Assembly: GCA_000153445.1 (NCBI GenBank)
Contig: CH672396.1
Location: 559,878 to 623,877, forward strand
Length of the DNA stretch: 64,000 nt
Direction of reading: 5' to 3'
Origin: a gamma proteobacterium HTCC2207
GTDB taxonomy: Bacteria; Pseudomonadota; Gammaproteobacteria; Pseudomonadales; Porticoccaceae
This document shows, piece after piece, positions 9,040 through 17,232 of the stretch. The notes beneath the pieces were generated by a model that was not told where the DNA came from, made no database searches, and saw nothing but the letters and a program-made list of their open reading frames with translations. A program made the translations under genes and the position numbers. How positions within the stretch are numbered: the stretch's first letter is position 1; every line of letters begins with the position of its first letter.

Positions 9040-9071
9040 GAGAGAGAAAGAGCCAGCAGAGCTGGCCCTTT
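9040..9071 (-). terminator. Terminator between proteorhodopsin and crtE
   Basis: On the minus strand AAAGGGCCAGC (9071-9061), loop TCT, and GCTGGCTCTTT (9057-9047) form a stem with one mismatch, followed by a pyrimidine-rich tail. It begins 22 bp after the proteorhodopsin stop codon. It should end most proteorhodopsin transcripts and separate them from the crt operon, unless read-through occurs. Confidence 0.75.
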
Positions 9072-9092
9072 CACATTCACTACTGTTTCAGA

Positions 9093-9782
9093 TTACTCTG
9101 AATCAGCTACTGCTGCTGCCCAGATAACGACACCGAAGGCAATCTTGTTCCAGAAGTCAGCTACGTTATAGATAACGTTCAGCATAACTGGATCTTGGCT
9201 GCCCATAAAGTAGCCGAAGAAGTAACCCAATGGGTAGATTGACCAACCGACAGTGACCAACAGAGTCATAGTCTTATAGGCTTTTTGGACGTTAGCATTG
9301 GCTAGACCAGCATTGATCTGGCTTGCTTCACCTCTGAAGATTTCCCAGATGATGTAGAACCAAGCTGCCATTGATGGGATAAACGCCATCTTCGCATCCA
9401 TCCAACCCGCTTCACCAGCATAGCCGAAGCCAAGCATAGCGATAGTACCGATCAGTAAGCGCCAGAAAACACCAGCTGGTACTTTAGTCACTGCAGATAG
9501 AATCAAGTAAAACTCGATCATCAACAATGGCACAGTGAGTAACCAGTCAATATAACGGAAGACGGTTGGAGAAGTTCCGGTTGCTACCCATACATCGCGC
9601 ATATAGAAATAGTGCACTGCAGCGATCAGAGTAACCAAACCAGAGACTGTCAGAGACGTCTTCCACTTGCCCGCGACACGGTCGCGTTCAACGAAGAAGA
9701 ATGCCGTGGCAGCAACCAACGCCATAGATATTAGCCAAAATGAAATGCCAACGGGATCGCTAGCGGATAAGTTGTTTGTCAT
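9093..9782 (-). CDS. Proteorhodopsin, light-driven proton pump, green-tuned type
   Basis: The 229-residue seven-helix protein aligns closely with known proteorhodopsins. In this protein's numbering the proton acceptor is D79, the proton donor E90, the partner His H57, the counter-ion D209 and the retinal-binding Lys K213; each is offset by 18 from the classic numbering (97, 108, 75, 227, 231). The tuning position (classic 105) is L87, the green-absorbing choice. It lacks the usual cleaved signal peptide, and an in-frame TAG lies four codons before the ATG, so no longer start exists. AGGGG sits 6 nt before the ATG. It has its own terminator before crtE. Confidence 0.97.
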   Translation of the reverse strand: MTNNLSASDPVGISFWLISMALVAATAFFFVERDRVAGKWKTSLTVSGLVTLIAAVHYFYMRDVWVATGTSPTVFRYIDWLLTVPLLMIEFYLILSAVTKVPAGVFWRLLIGTIAMLGFGYAGEAGWMDAKMAFIPSMAAWFYIIWEIFRGEASQINAGLANANVQKAYKTMTLLVTVGWSIYPLGYFFGYFMGSQDPVMLNVIYNVADFWNKIAFGVVIWAAAVADSE

Positions 9783-10016
9783 GTGTAACCCCTACAGTTA
9801 GATATTATTTTTATTATGGGCGTAGCATGCTTTCTTATTATGCGGAGAACAAGCTGTGCCCCATGTGCGAACTTACTTTTTCTATGAAAAGAATAATTTG
9901 CGATAGCGAATGTATCGCTATTTCTAAAAAAGTGCAAATTTCTGGTTCTCAATAAGAAATACGCCGAAACCTAAGTTTGGGCCTATAATCGACTCATAAA
10001 AAAAAAAGAGAATCCA
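9783..10016. promoter_or_regulatory. Divergent control region of proteorhodopsin and serine hydrolase
   Basis: This 234-bp AT-rich spacer must hold promoters in both directions. An inverted repeat with 7-bp arms, ATAGCGA (9903-9909) and TCGCTAT (9915-9921), lies near its middle and is a possible operator. Reading towards proteorhodopsin there are CATAAT -10-like hexamers, but no convincing -35 element, so I do not assign a promoter position. Confidence 0.5.
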
Positions 10017-11261
10017 ATGCTTCGAATGACTTCTTATATAAACACATTTTTTGCTCTGTTACTTTTCCCGATAATCGCTTTCGCGGAGCACCATGGTGAG
10101 CCCGGCAGAATAGTGCCGATCGATTCCTCAGCTGAGTATCCGCAGCAGCAGTGGCGCGTTAAAAGCCCCTCAGACTTGGGTATTACGGAGGAAAAAATCA
10201 ATCATTTATTCGATTTGTCTTTTGCCGATTCCGCTACTCAGGCGGTGGTATTGATTAAAGATGGCTTTCTTGTCGGTGAACGTTACGCCGCGGGCTTTGA
10301 TAAAAGTTCCTATGGAACATCTTGGTCAATGGCGAAAAGCTTTTATGCCTCACTTATCGGTATATCTATTGATCGTGGCGAAATTGCCAGCCTTGACGAC
10401 AAGGTGGCAGTGTATCTCGACTATTTTGATGACCAGCGTGCTGAGATTAGTATTCGTGATTTGTTGGATATGACCAGTGGTCTAGAAATGCCGGATCACG
10501 AGCATGAAAAAATGTTTTTTGCCAGCGATCACCTGGCCTATGCTCGAGCTGTGGGTTTTGAAAAGCCGGCTCAAGAAAAATTTGAATACAATAATGTTAA
10601 CTCAATGCTTTTGGCCGAAATTCTCGAAAATGCCACCGGCCAGAAAGCCGATGTACTCTTAAAAGAACGGGTATTCGATAAAATAGGTTTGACTGATGCC
10701 ACATTGTGGCGCGACAGTGCCGGCAATCCATTAACCTATTGCTGTGTGGATACCACGGCCCGCCAGTATTCCCGCTTTGGTTTGTTGTTTGCTCGCAGTG
10801 GTAATTGGAATGGCGAACAAATTATTTCTGAAGACTATGTAAATCAAACCTTTTCGGAGGTCTGGACTGGTTTAGAAAGCTCGACCATACAGCAGGACCG
10901 CGGTTATTCATTACACTGGTGGATTTCACGTCATGATGAGGAAGCGGTGATTTTTAATGCCAGTGGGAAATTCGGCCAGTATATTTTCGTCGACAGAGAA
11001 AATGACATTGTCTTTACGCGGATTACCAAATATCACCCCACTGGTGGCTCGGTTCAAGACTGGGGAAAGCTGAGTTATGTTAACTGGCTAGGCTCTGTGG
11101 ATTTCCGTCGCAAGGCTGCAGAGGTACTTGATGCCTTGGGCATAATCGAACTCAATAATGCGATAAAAACCCCAGTGACCTATGACGATGGCACTTCGAA
11201 AGAATTTTTCGAAAATTACCAAATCATTATAGAGAGTCTGGTGGAAATCTCTCGGCAGTAG
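10017..11261 (+). CDS. Exported serine hydrolase, beta-lactamase/class C fold
   Basis: The 414-residue protein begins with a signal peptide (hydrophobic stretch up to about residue 23, ending in AFA). It carries the serine beta-lactamase fold motifs: SMAK at 104-107 (SxxK, nucleophile S104) and YNN at 191-193 (YxN). Such proteins include esterases, D-aminopeptidases and EstB-like enzymes; the sequence does not reveal the substrate. It is divergent from proteorhodopsin, sharing a 234-bp control region. ATG at 10017 follows a purine-rich AAAGAGAA site; Met4 is a possible alternative start. Confidence 0.85.
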   Translation: MLRMTSYINTFFALLLFPIIAFAEHHGEPGRIVPIDSSAEYPQQQWRVKSPSDLGITEEKINHLFDLSFADSATQAVVLIKDGFLVGERYAAGFDKSSYGTSWSMAKSFYASLIGISIDRGEIASLDDKVAVYLDYFDDQRAEISIRDLLDMTSGLEMPDHEHEKMFFASDHLAYARAVGFEKPAQEKFEYNNVNSMLLAEILENATGQKADVLLKERVFDKIGLTDATLWRDSAGNPLTYCCVDTTARQYSRFGLLFARSGNWNGEQIISEDYVNQTFSEVWTGLESSTIQQDRGYSLHWWISRHDEEAVIFNASGKFGQYIFVDRENDIVFTRITKYHPTGGSVQDWGKLSYVNWLGSVDFRRKAAEVLDALGIIELNNAIKTPVTYDDGTSKEFFENYQIIIESLVEISRQ

Positions 11262-11346
11262 TACGAAGACTTCTCGGTTCAGGCGTAAAACCTTCCTGAG
11301 ATGCCTTTTTCTCATGATGCAGATAATCAACAAAGGTCCAGTAAAA

Positions 11347-11781
11347 ATGACAAGATTTTTCTATTTAGCGTCGGTTGTGGGTTTATGTATTTTGACGGGT
11401 TGCAGCGCGCCGGTGAGCACTATGCAATCTGACGGCGAAGACGGCGGTGCTGGTGAAGCCGTTGTTGCCAACTCATTTTCTGATATTCCGATTGCTGCGA
11501 ATGATGCAATTGATGTGGAAAAGTCACTGCTGATTAATTCTGGAGACTACTGGTTAGGGCGAGCAGTACTGCGCTCCTCGCTGGATAGCAATGCGGCGTT
11601 CGAGTACTACCAGTCAAGTATGCCGCAGTACGATTGGACCAGTATTACTACGGTGCAGTCGAAGGTATCAGTGCTAAGCTTTCAGAAGGCGTCCCGTGTC
11701 GCCACGGTGCAGATTGATGGTGCCGGTACGCGCGGAAGCTATATTGTGATTACGGTGTCACCCAGAGTGGAAATTCGTTAA
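11347..11781 (+). CDS. Small hypothetical lipoprotein
   Basis: Starting at ATG 11347 (preceded by AAAGG), the 144-residue protein has a lipoprotein signal with lipobox LTGC, the modified Cys being residue 19. The mature part has an acidic, glycine-rich linker and then a compact alpha/beta-looking domain that includes WLGRAVLRSSL and a YYQSSMPQYDW segment. I do not recognise the family. An earlier ATG at 11314 would add 11 residues before the signal peptide and is less likely. It ends 4 bp inside the end of the convergent iron-sulfur photolyase gene. Confidence 0.7.
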   Translation: MTRFFYLASVVGLCILTGCSAPVSTMQSDGEDGGAGEAVVANSFSDIPIAANDAIDVEKSLLINSGDYWLGRAVLRSSLDSNAAFEYYQSSMPQYDWTSITTVQSKVSVLSFQKASRVATVQIDGAGTRGSYIVITVSPRVEIR

Positions 11782-13325
11782 AGATCATTTAAATTTTCCA
11801 GATAGAAGTCGGCTCTTGCTAGAAGGGCCTGCCTGACCTCAGAGTCCATTTTATTCCAAGTGCGATAGGCCATAGCGGTACGCGGGTTTCTTGAAAAGCG
11901 CTCGCTATGACGCTGCATAAAGTGCCAATAAAGACTATTAAAGGGACAGGCATCTTCAGTAAATCGCTCTTTGACACTGTAATGACAGTCTTTGCAGTAG
12001 TCGCTCATTTTATTGATATAGCTGCCACTGGCGGCATAGGGTTTGGTGGCGATTAAGCCGCCATCGGCGAATTGACTCATGCCTCGCGTATTGGGCATCT
12101 CAACCCATTCGATCGCATCTATATAGATGCCCAGATACCACTGATCCACTTGGTCTGGGTCTATACCCGCTAGCATGGCAAAATTACCAGTGACCATTAG
12201 ACGCTGAATATGATGTGCATAGGCGTACTCCAAAGACTGATCTATCGCCTGTTTCATGCAGGCCATTTTGGTCTCACCAGTCCAAAAATAGTCGGGCAGA
12301 TCGCGCTCGGCGCCGAAACTATTGCCCTTCGCATAATCGGGCATATTGACCCAATAGACGGCGCGAACATATTCACGCCAGCCGAGTATTTGACGGACAA
12401 ACCCTTCCACTTGCGCCAGATCCACACCGCTGTCGGTCTCGGAAAAGCGCTTAAGCGCCGCATCAATTACCTGCATGGGATGGAGGATTTTGCAGTTTAG
12501 GGCAAAGGAGATACGTGAGTGATAGAGGCTCCAGCGAGATTCACCATGCTGGGTCATAGCATCTTGAAAACGGCCAAAGTTTGGCAGGCAGTATTCACAG
12601 AAAAAATCCAAGAGCTGCAATGACTGTTGACGATTAACCGGCCATAACAGCTCCTCCGTGCCGCTTCCCAGCGTATCTATTTTGTGCTTTTTAATGCGTT
12701 CTAAATAGCTGCCCACTGGGTTGGCAAACATCAGCGGTTGGGGAACCATTTGGATATCTGCAGCTTTTAATTTATTGCGGTTTTCGCCATCGAAATTCCA
12801 GCGCTCGCCAAGGGGCTCAGCACCGTCCATTAATATATCAAAGCGTTTGCGCAGCTTGCGATAAAAGGATTCCATGCGATTGTGTTTGCCGACCTTGATG
12901 TAGCTGGCTAGCTCATCATGGGTGAGTAAAAAATGTTCACTCTCCCAGCAGGTGACGGGAATACCTAGATCTAAATTCTGAAGTTGTTCGGCGAGACGAT
13001 ATTCATCGGGCTGTTGATATTCAAATTGTTCAATACCCTGTTCTGCACAGATGGCAGCAATCAATGTATTGAGATCGGCGAACTCCGCAGTGTCGTCCAG
13101 TTTTAGATGCTTTACTTGGTGTCCCGCTGCGCTCAGAGCGTTGGCAAAGCTTTCGATTGCGGCAAAAAACGCACAGACTTTTTGGACATGATGGCGCACG
13201 TAGGATGCTTCCTGATGCAGTTCGGCAATTAAATAGAGTACGCCGTCATCTTGCTCTCTATACCAAGAGTGGCTGGCATTGAGTTGGTCGCCGAGAATAA
13301 GTCGTAGGCTATGATATTTTTTCAT
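11778..13325 (-). CDS. Iron-sulfur bacterial cryptochrome/photolyase (FeS-BCP, PhrB-like)
   Basis: The 515-residue protein belongs to the prokaryotic (6-4) photolyase/cryptochrome group that carries FAD and a [4Fe-4S] cluster. The four cluster cysteines are present at C356, C444, C447 and C460; their spacing (88, 3 and 13) equals that of Agrobacterium PhrB. It would repair (6-4) photoproducts in DNA using blue light, or act as a light sensor. It follows the CRY-DASH gene by 70 bp on the same strand, likely as one unit, close to the proteorhodopsin and retinal genes. Confidence 0.92.
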   Translation of the reverse strand: MKKYHSLRLILGDQLNASHSWYREQDDGVLYLIAELHQEASYVRHHVQKVCAFFAAIESFANALSAAGHQVKHLKLDDTAEFADLNTLIAAICAEQGIEQFEYQQPDEYRLAEQLQNLDLGIPVTCWESEHFLLTHDELASYIKVGKHNRMESFYRKLRKRFDILMDGAEPLGERWNFDGENRNKLKAADIQMVPQPLMFANPVGSYLERIKKHKIDTLGSGTEELLWPVNRQQSLQLLDFFCEYCLPNFGRFQDAMTQHGESRWSLYHSRISFALNCKILHPMQVIDAALKRFSETDSGVDLAQVEGFVRQILGWREYVRAVYWVNMPDYAKGNSFGAERDLPDYFWTGETKMACMKQAIDQSLEYAYAHHIQRLMVTGNFAMLAGIDPDQVDQWYLGIYIDAIEWVEMPNTRGMSQFADGGLIATKPYAASGSYINKMSDYCKDCHYSVKERFTEDACPFNSLYWHFMQRHSERFSRNPRTAMAYRTWNKMDSEVRQALLARADFYLENLNDL

Positions 13326-13395
13326 AATTGCAGCTGCTTCTTTTTTAATTTTTTATCTATAAATGAATTGTTTTTACTATTGCCGTATCAGAATT

Positions 13396-14739
13396 CTAGA
13401 TTGGCCAGTCTGCAGCATCCACTGAATCTAAAGGTTGCAGCGTTTGCTTTCCCGCCCAGCGCTGCACAAATTGGTTTTTTGGATCATAGATCTGCGCCTG
13501 TTTTTTCAAATCAAAACGGCGGTGACCGCGGGGGTCGGCTCCCACTCCCGCCAGATACTGCCAGTTACCCCAGTTGGACGCGACATCGTAGTCGACCAAT
13601 TGCTGTTCCATATAGGCAGCGCCGTGACGCCAGTCCAAGCCCAACTCATGGACAAAACAGCTGGCCACCAACTGGCGACCGCGGTTGGATAGATAACCGG
13701 TGGTATTCAACTGTTTCATGCAGGCATTAATAATGGCGTAGGGAGTGTTGCCGGCGCACCATTTTTTAAAGCGCTCGGGATAAAAGCTGGTAGTGGGTGC
13801 TGATTGAGCAATGCCAGTAAAGGCGTATAACTGTTGCTGATGCCGATGTCCGTACCACTGGAAATACTCACGCCAGAGAAGTTCAAAAAAGATCCAGTAG
13901 GTTGAATCATTGGCCCCTGCACGGGCTTCGTATTCCTGTAATTGCTGGACAATCCGCCTTGGTGAGAGCGTGCCATTGGCCAGCCAAGGTGAAAACTTAG
14001 TGGAGTAATCCATGCCGTCGAGACCATTTCGGGTCTGCTTATAACTGCTGGCGAGATCTTTGGCGAAGTAGCCTTTGAGGTGTTCCTCGCCGGCACTAGC
14101 ACCGCCCTTAAACAATGCTGGTGAGTCGTCGCCATCTAGGTTCGAGGAATAGTGGTCGCGCCACAATGGTTGCCACGCGATATCTGCCACTGAGGCCGGC
14201 GGAGGCAATTTCTCTGGTGCATCCAGAGGCGCGCTAATAACGCTGTCCAGATCCATCTTTTCTATCAGGCGACGAAATTTAGAAAAGCTTGCGGGCAGCT
14301 TATCTATCGTGAAGGGCAGCTGTGAGGGGGCAAATAATGTGTGGGTATGACTCTGGTTAAACTCAAGCATGGGATAACGTTTGCGCAGCGTATTCCAGAT
14401 ACGGTTCTCATAGCTGCCGACATGGTTTGCACTATAGAGGTGCGAAACATTGTGCACCGTAATTAGCTGGGCAATGGCTTCTAGAGGGGGCTGTATGCGC
14501 ACCACCAGCTTCTGCCCATATTGGCTGAGCTGAGTCTCCAGATCCTGCAGCGATTCAAATAAGAACTCTCGCCGCCGGGGCGACAGTTTAGCGGGCTGCT
14601 GCCATCCTGGCCCAGTATTAGTGGTATCGGCACAGTAGAGGCAAATAAGTTTGTCCACCTCAGCGGCGGCAAGCACTAGAGCCGCATTATCGTCCATGCG
14701 TAGATCATGATTGAACCAAAAAAGACCAACTTTCTGCAT
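13396..14739 (-). CDS. Cryptochrome DASH / photolyase
   Basis: The 447-residue protein opens with the photolyase Rossmann segment (GLFWFNHDLRMDDNAAL, residues 4-20), has the WREYFQWYGHRH motif in the FAD-binding half, and ends with SNWGNWQYLAGVGADPRGHR, the CRY-DASH signature. CRY-DASH proteins bind FAD and an antenna folate and repair pyrimidine dimers in single-stranded or loop DNA; some act in signalling. It is the first of the two light-repair genes on this strand. Confidence 0.93.
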   Translation of the reverse strand: MQKVGLFWFNHDLRMDDNAALVLAAAEVDKLICLYCADTTNTGPGWQQPAKLSPRRREFLFESLQDLETQLSQYGQKLVVRIQPPLEAIAQLITVHNVSHLYSANHVGSYENRIWNTLRKRYPMLEFNQSHTHTLFAPSQLPFTIDKLPASFSKFRRLIEKMDLDSVISAPLDAPEKLPPPASVADIAWQPLWRDHYSSNLDGDDSPALFKGGASAGEEHLKGYFAKDLASSYKQTRNGLDGMDYSTKFSPWLANGTLSPRRIVQQLQEYEARAGANDSTYWIFFELLWREYFQWYGHRHQQQLYAFTGIAQSAPTTSFYPERFKKWCAGNTPYAIINACMKQLNTTGYLSNRGRQLVASCFVHELGLDWRHGAAYMEQQLVDYDVASNWGNWQYLAGVGADPRGHRRFDLKKQAQIYDPKNQFVQRWAGKQTLQPLDSVDAADWPI

Positions 14740-14740
14740 A

Positions 14741-14941
14741 CTAAACTGTCTCGACGCCAGGGGCGCTAAAGTGAGTGAGGTGGGCTTCTAAGTACGCTGA
14801 GAGGGGATATTTAGACTTATACAACCAATTATCAGGATCATCTGAAACACCTGGCCGCGCGTACCAATGCAGGTACCCAAACGAAGAACCAAAACTAACT
14901 CTCACAATTGTAAAAGCGACCTTTAATGTCTGATCAGCCAT
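14741..14941 (-). CDS. Doubtful small ORF before CRY-DASH
   Basis: A frame ending 1 bp before the CRY-DASH start encodes about 66 residues from ATG 14941 (79 from an earlier start at 14980). It is rich in aromatic residues and I do not recognise it. Its start overlaps, on the opposite strand, the beginning of the DUF3429 gene at 14926. The tight junction with CRY-DASH is the only argument for it; no good ribosome-binding site is seen. Confidence 0.22.
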   Translation of the reverse strand: MADQTLKVAFTIVRVSFGSSFGYLHWYARPGVSDDPDNWLYKSKYPLSAYLEAHLTHFSAPGVETV

Positions 14942-15465
14942 CAAATGCCGAAGCGCCCTCAAGCGTAAAAGCCGCGTCAAAATACAACCTTAGTTCACTG
15001 CTAGGTGATCTTGGCTCACTACCCTTTTTACTACTTACTGGGCTTATGGCCCATGCCCATTTTAATGGGCCGGGGTTGCAGAGTGCGTCGGTCTTGGGAC
15101 TCTATGCACCCTATGTCTTTATCGCCTACAGTGCGGTGATTCTGAGTTTTTTAAGCGGAGCGCTCTGGGAACGAAGCCGCCTTGAAGAGGCAAATAGACT
15201 GGCGACAACAGCGATTCTGTTTAGCAATCTAATTGCCCTCTGTGCCTGGGCCTGTTTGTTGTTAATCTATGTTGCGCCAATTATGACCGTCTTTGCGGTC
15301 TGCTTGCTGATGGCAGGTTTTCTGAGTTTGCTCTGGGTCGAGCGGTTGACCGCCGCCGATATTATTGGCACTAGCTACTGGTCAATGCGCTTACGAATTA
15401 CACTTACAGTGGTATTTTTGCACGGGCTGGTTGCCGCGCTGATGCTCGCGGAGTTCACAATATGA
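14926..15465 (+). CDS. DUF3429 family membrane protein
   Basis: The 179-residue protein has a short polar N-terminus and then about five hydrophobic helices, matching DUF3429 membrane proteins. The function is unknown. No strong Shine-Dalgarno site precedes the ATG. It overlaps the DCC protein gene by 4 bp, so the two are translationally coupled, and it is divergent from the CRY-DASH gene. DUF3429 genes often lie near photolyase genes in marine bacteria as far as I recall, so a link with light response is plausible but unproven. Confidence 0.82.
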   Translation: MSDQPSNAEAPSSVKAASKYNLSSLLGDLGSLPFLLLTGLMAHAHFNGPGLQSASVLGLYAPYVFIAYSAVILSFLSGALWERSRLEEANRLATTAILFSNLIALCAWACLLLIYVAPIMTVFAVCLLMAGFLSLLWVERLTAADIIGTSYWSMRLRITLTVVFLHGLVAALMLAEFTI

Positions 15466-15875
15466 CTGAATCATCTACTACAGAACTGACTATCTTTTAT
15501 GACGGCGGCTGCCCCCTGTGCGTCTCTGAGATGCGCCACCTGAGTCGTCGAGATGTAGGCCAGAAGATTGCCCTACAGGATATTCATGCGCAGGGTTTTG
15601 CTGAGAGGTTCCCTTATATTGATCCGGTGCGTGCGGATCAGATTCTCCATGGTCAGCTAGCCAGTGGTGAAATAATTTACGCGTTGGATGTGACCTATGA
15701 AGCCTGGGCTCTGGTGGGTAAGCGTCATTGGGTTGCCATATTACGCTGGCCTGTGGTCAAGCAGGTGTCGCATCAGGTCTATCTATTTTTTGCCAAGCAT
15801 CGCTCGCGGATTTCGAAATTATTAACCGGCAGCGAACGCTGCGAGGTCTGTGAGATCAAGCGAGGTGAGGTGTGA
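15462..15875 (+). CDS. DCC family thiol-disulfide oxidoreductase-like protein (DUF393)
   Basis: The 137-residue protein begins with FYDGGCPLCVSEM, the DxxCxxC pattern that names the DCC family; the cysteines are C17 and C20. The family is predicted to have a thioredoxin-like fold, but its partner is unknown. A second CEVC pair lies close to the C-terminus. The gene overlaps DUF3429 by 4 bp at its start and the SDR gene by 4 bp at its end, forming a three-gene operon. Confidence 0.88.
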   Translation: MTESSTTELTIFYDGGCPLCVSEMRHLSRRDVGQKIALQDIHAQGFAERFPYIDPVRADQILHGQLASGEIIYALDVTYEAWALVGKRHWVAILRWPVVKQVSHQVYLFFAKHRSRISKLLTGSERCEVCEIKRGEV

Positions 15876-16609
15876 GCGAAGATACTGCAGCATTGGTGCT
15901 GGGTGCCAGTGGCGGACTTGCCCAGGCGATTATTGGTGAGTTAATGGCGGACCCAGAGATTGGTACGGTGATTGCGATAAGTCGAAGCGCTGCACCCGAG
16001 AATGTCTCTGCTGGCACAGTTAAACCAATCTGGATTGAAACTGAGTACACTGAGCCAGCCATGGCTGCTGTCGTAGAGCAGTTGCAATCTTTTGCTGGAC
16101 GCATCACTCGAGTGGTTATCTGTCATGGCATTTTGCACAGCGAAACATTGTGGCCAGAGAAACGCCTCGAAGATATTTCCGCTGAGGCACTGCAAAGCGT
16201 GTTTCAAGCCAACACCGTGGTGCCCGTGCTCTGGTTAAAATTATTGCATCGCCTGCTAAAAAGTAAGCAGCGCTGTGTTGTGGCGGCGTTGAGCGCCAGA
16301 GTGGGCAGTATTGGTGACAACCATCTTGGCGGTTGGTATGCCTACCGCAGCTCCAAGGCGGCACTCAATATGATGTTGCGCACCCTGTCTATCGAATATG
16401 GCCGGCGGGTAAAAAACGTTAAGATCATTTCCTTCCACCCAGGGACTACCGACACGGCGTTGTCGAAACCCTTCCAGGCCTCAGTGCCATCGGATAAGTT
16501 ATTTACGCCAGAGTTTGTCGCCGAGCGACTCTGTGGAATTATGAATGAGGCCGAGATTGATGGGCAGCTCTCCTATTTGGATTGGGATAATAAATCGATC
16601 CCTTGGTAG
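15872..16609 (+). CDS. Short-chain dehydrogenase/reductase, C-factor-like
   Basis: The 245-residue protein starts at GTG 15872, overlapping the DCC stop by 4 bp. It has the cofactor loop GASGGLAQ (residues 11-18) and the catalytic YRSSK (YxxxK). The usual NNAG motif is replaced by an ICHG segment. The sequence resembles CsgA/C-factor-type SDRs. The substrate is unknown. It closes the DUF3429-DCC-SDR operon. Confidence 0.85.
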   Translation: MSEDTAALVLGASGGLAQAIIGELMADPEIGTVIAISRSAAPENVSAGTVKPIWIETEYTEPAMAAVVEQLQSFAGRITRVVICHGILHSETLWPEKRLEDISAEALQSVFQANTVVPVLWLKLLHRLLKSKQRCVVAALSARVGSIGDNHLGGWYAYRSSKAALNMMLRTLSIEYGRRVKNVKIISFHPGTTDTALSKPFQASVPSDKLFTPEFVAERLCGIMNEAEIDGQLSYLDWDNKSIPW

Positions 16610-16676
16610 GCCGGTGCTTGGGAATTGATACACTGCTTCTCCGTTGTCGATTTGATTTCAGCTAATAGGTGAAGCG

Positions 16677-17231
16677 ATGCACGTTCAGGTTAAACCCCTC
16701 AATCAATACCCTTGGTATATTCGCCCATTTTTTTGGAATCAAAAGCGCAAATATGGCGCCGTGCTCGACCCCGGTCGGCTCTGGGGTCGGTCGCCAAAAC
16801 TGTTCGCCAGTGTGGCGATTATGTACGGCGTGCTGGATCGAAAGCACTCACCCTTGAGCCCGGTGCTGCGCTCATTGGTGACGGTGCGGGTATCTCAGGT
16901 TAATGACTGCCACTTCTGTGTTGATATCAATTCAGCCACTCTGGCCCAGCGCACTGGTTCTATGGACAAAATGCTCGCTCTCAGTGATTGGCGCAATCAG
17001 GATCTGTTCAGTGAGGAGGAACAGGTGGTTCTTGAATATACAGAGGCTGTGACCTACACCCATGGGGTTGTTAGTGCTGAGCTAATGACCAGATTGCGTG
17101 GATTTTACGATGATGAGGGGATTGTCGAGCTGACTGGATTGATTGCTTTTCAGAATCTCTCGAGTAAATTCAATAATGCACTGGATGTGCCTGCTCAGGG
17201 TTTTTGCCCTGTGTCGGATTCGCCGGATTGA
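16677..17231 (+). CDS. Carboxymuconolactone decarboxylase / AhpD-like protein
   Basis: The 184-residue all-helical protein has the CxxC redox pair CHFC at 78-81 within VNDCHFCVDIN, the AhpD-type active site. Proteins with this pattern are often peroxidase-like or thiol redox proteins, not true decarboxylases. AGGTGAAG precedes the ATG closely. It is 67 bp after the SDR gene on the same strand and ends 1 bp from the convergent YceI gene. Confidence 0.85.
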   Translation: MHVQVKPLNQYPWYIRPFFWNQKRKYGAVLDPGRLWGRSPKLFASVAIMYGVLDRKHSPLSPVLRSLVTVRVSQVNDCHFCVDINSATLAQRTGSMDKMLALSDWRNQDLFSEEEQVVLEYTEAVTYTHGVVSAELMTRLRGFYDDEGIVELTGLIAFQNLSSKFNNALDVPAQGFCPVSDSPD

Positions 17232-17232
17232 G

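Noticed and set aside
11279..11312. Possible terminator after the serine hydrolase
   Set aside because: The stem TCAGG/CCTGA is only 5 bp with an 11-nt loop and the T-run is short.
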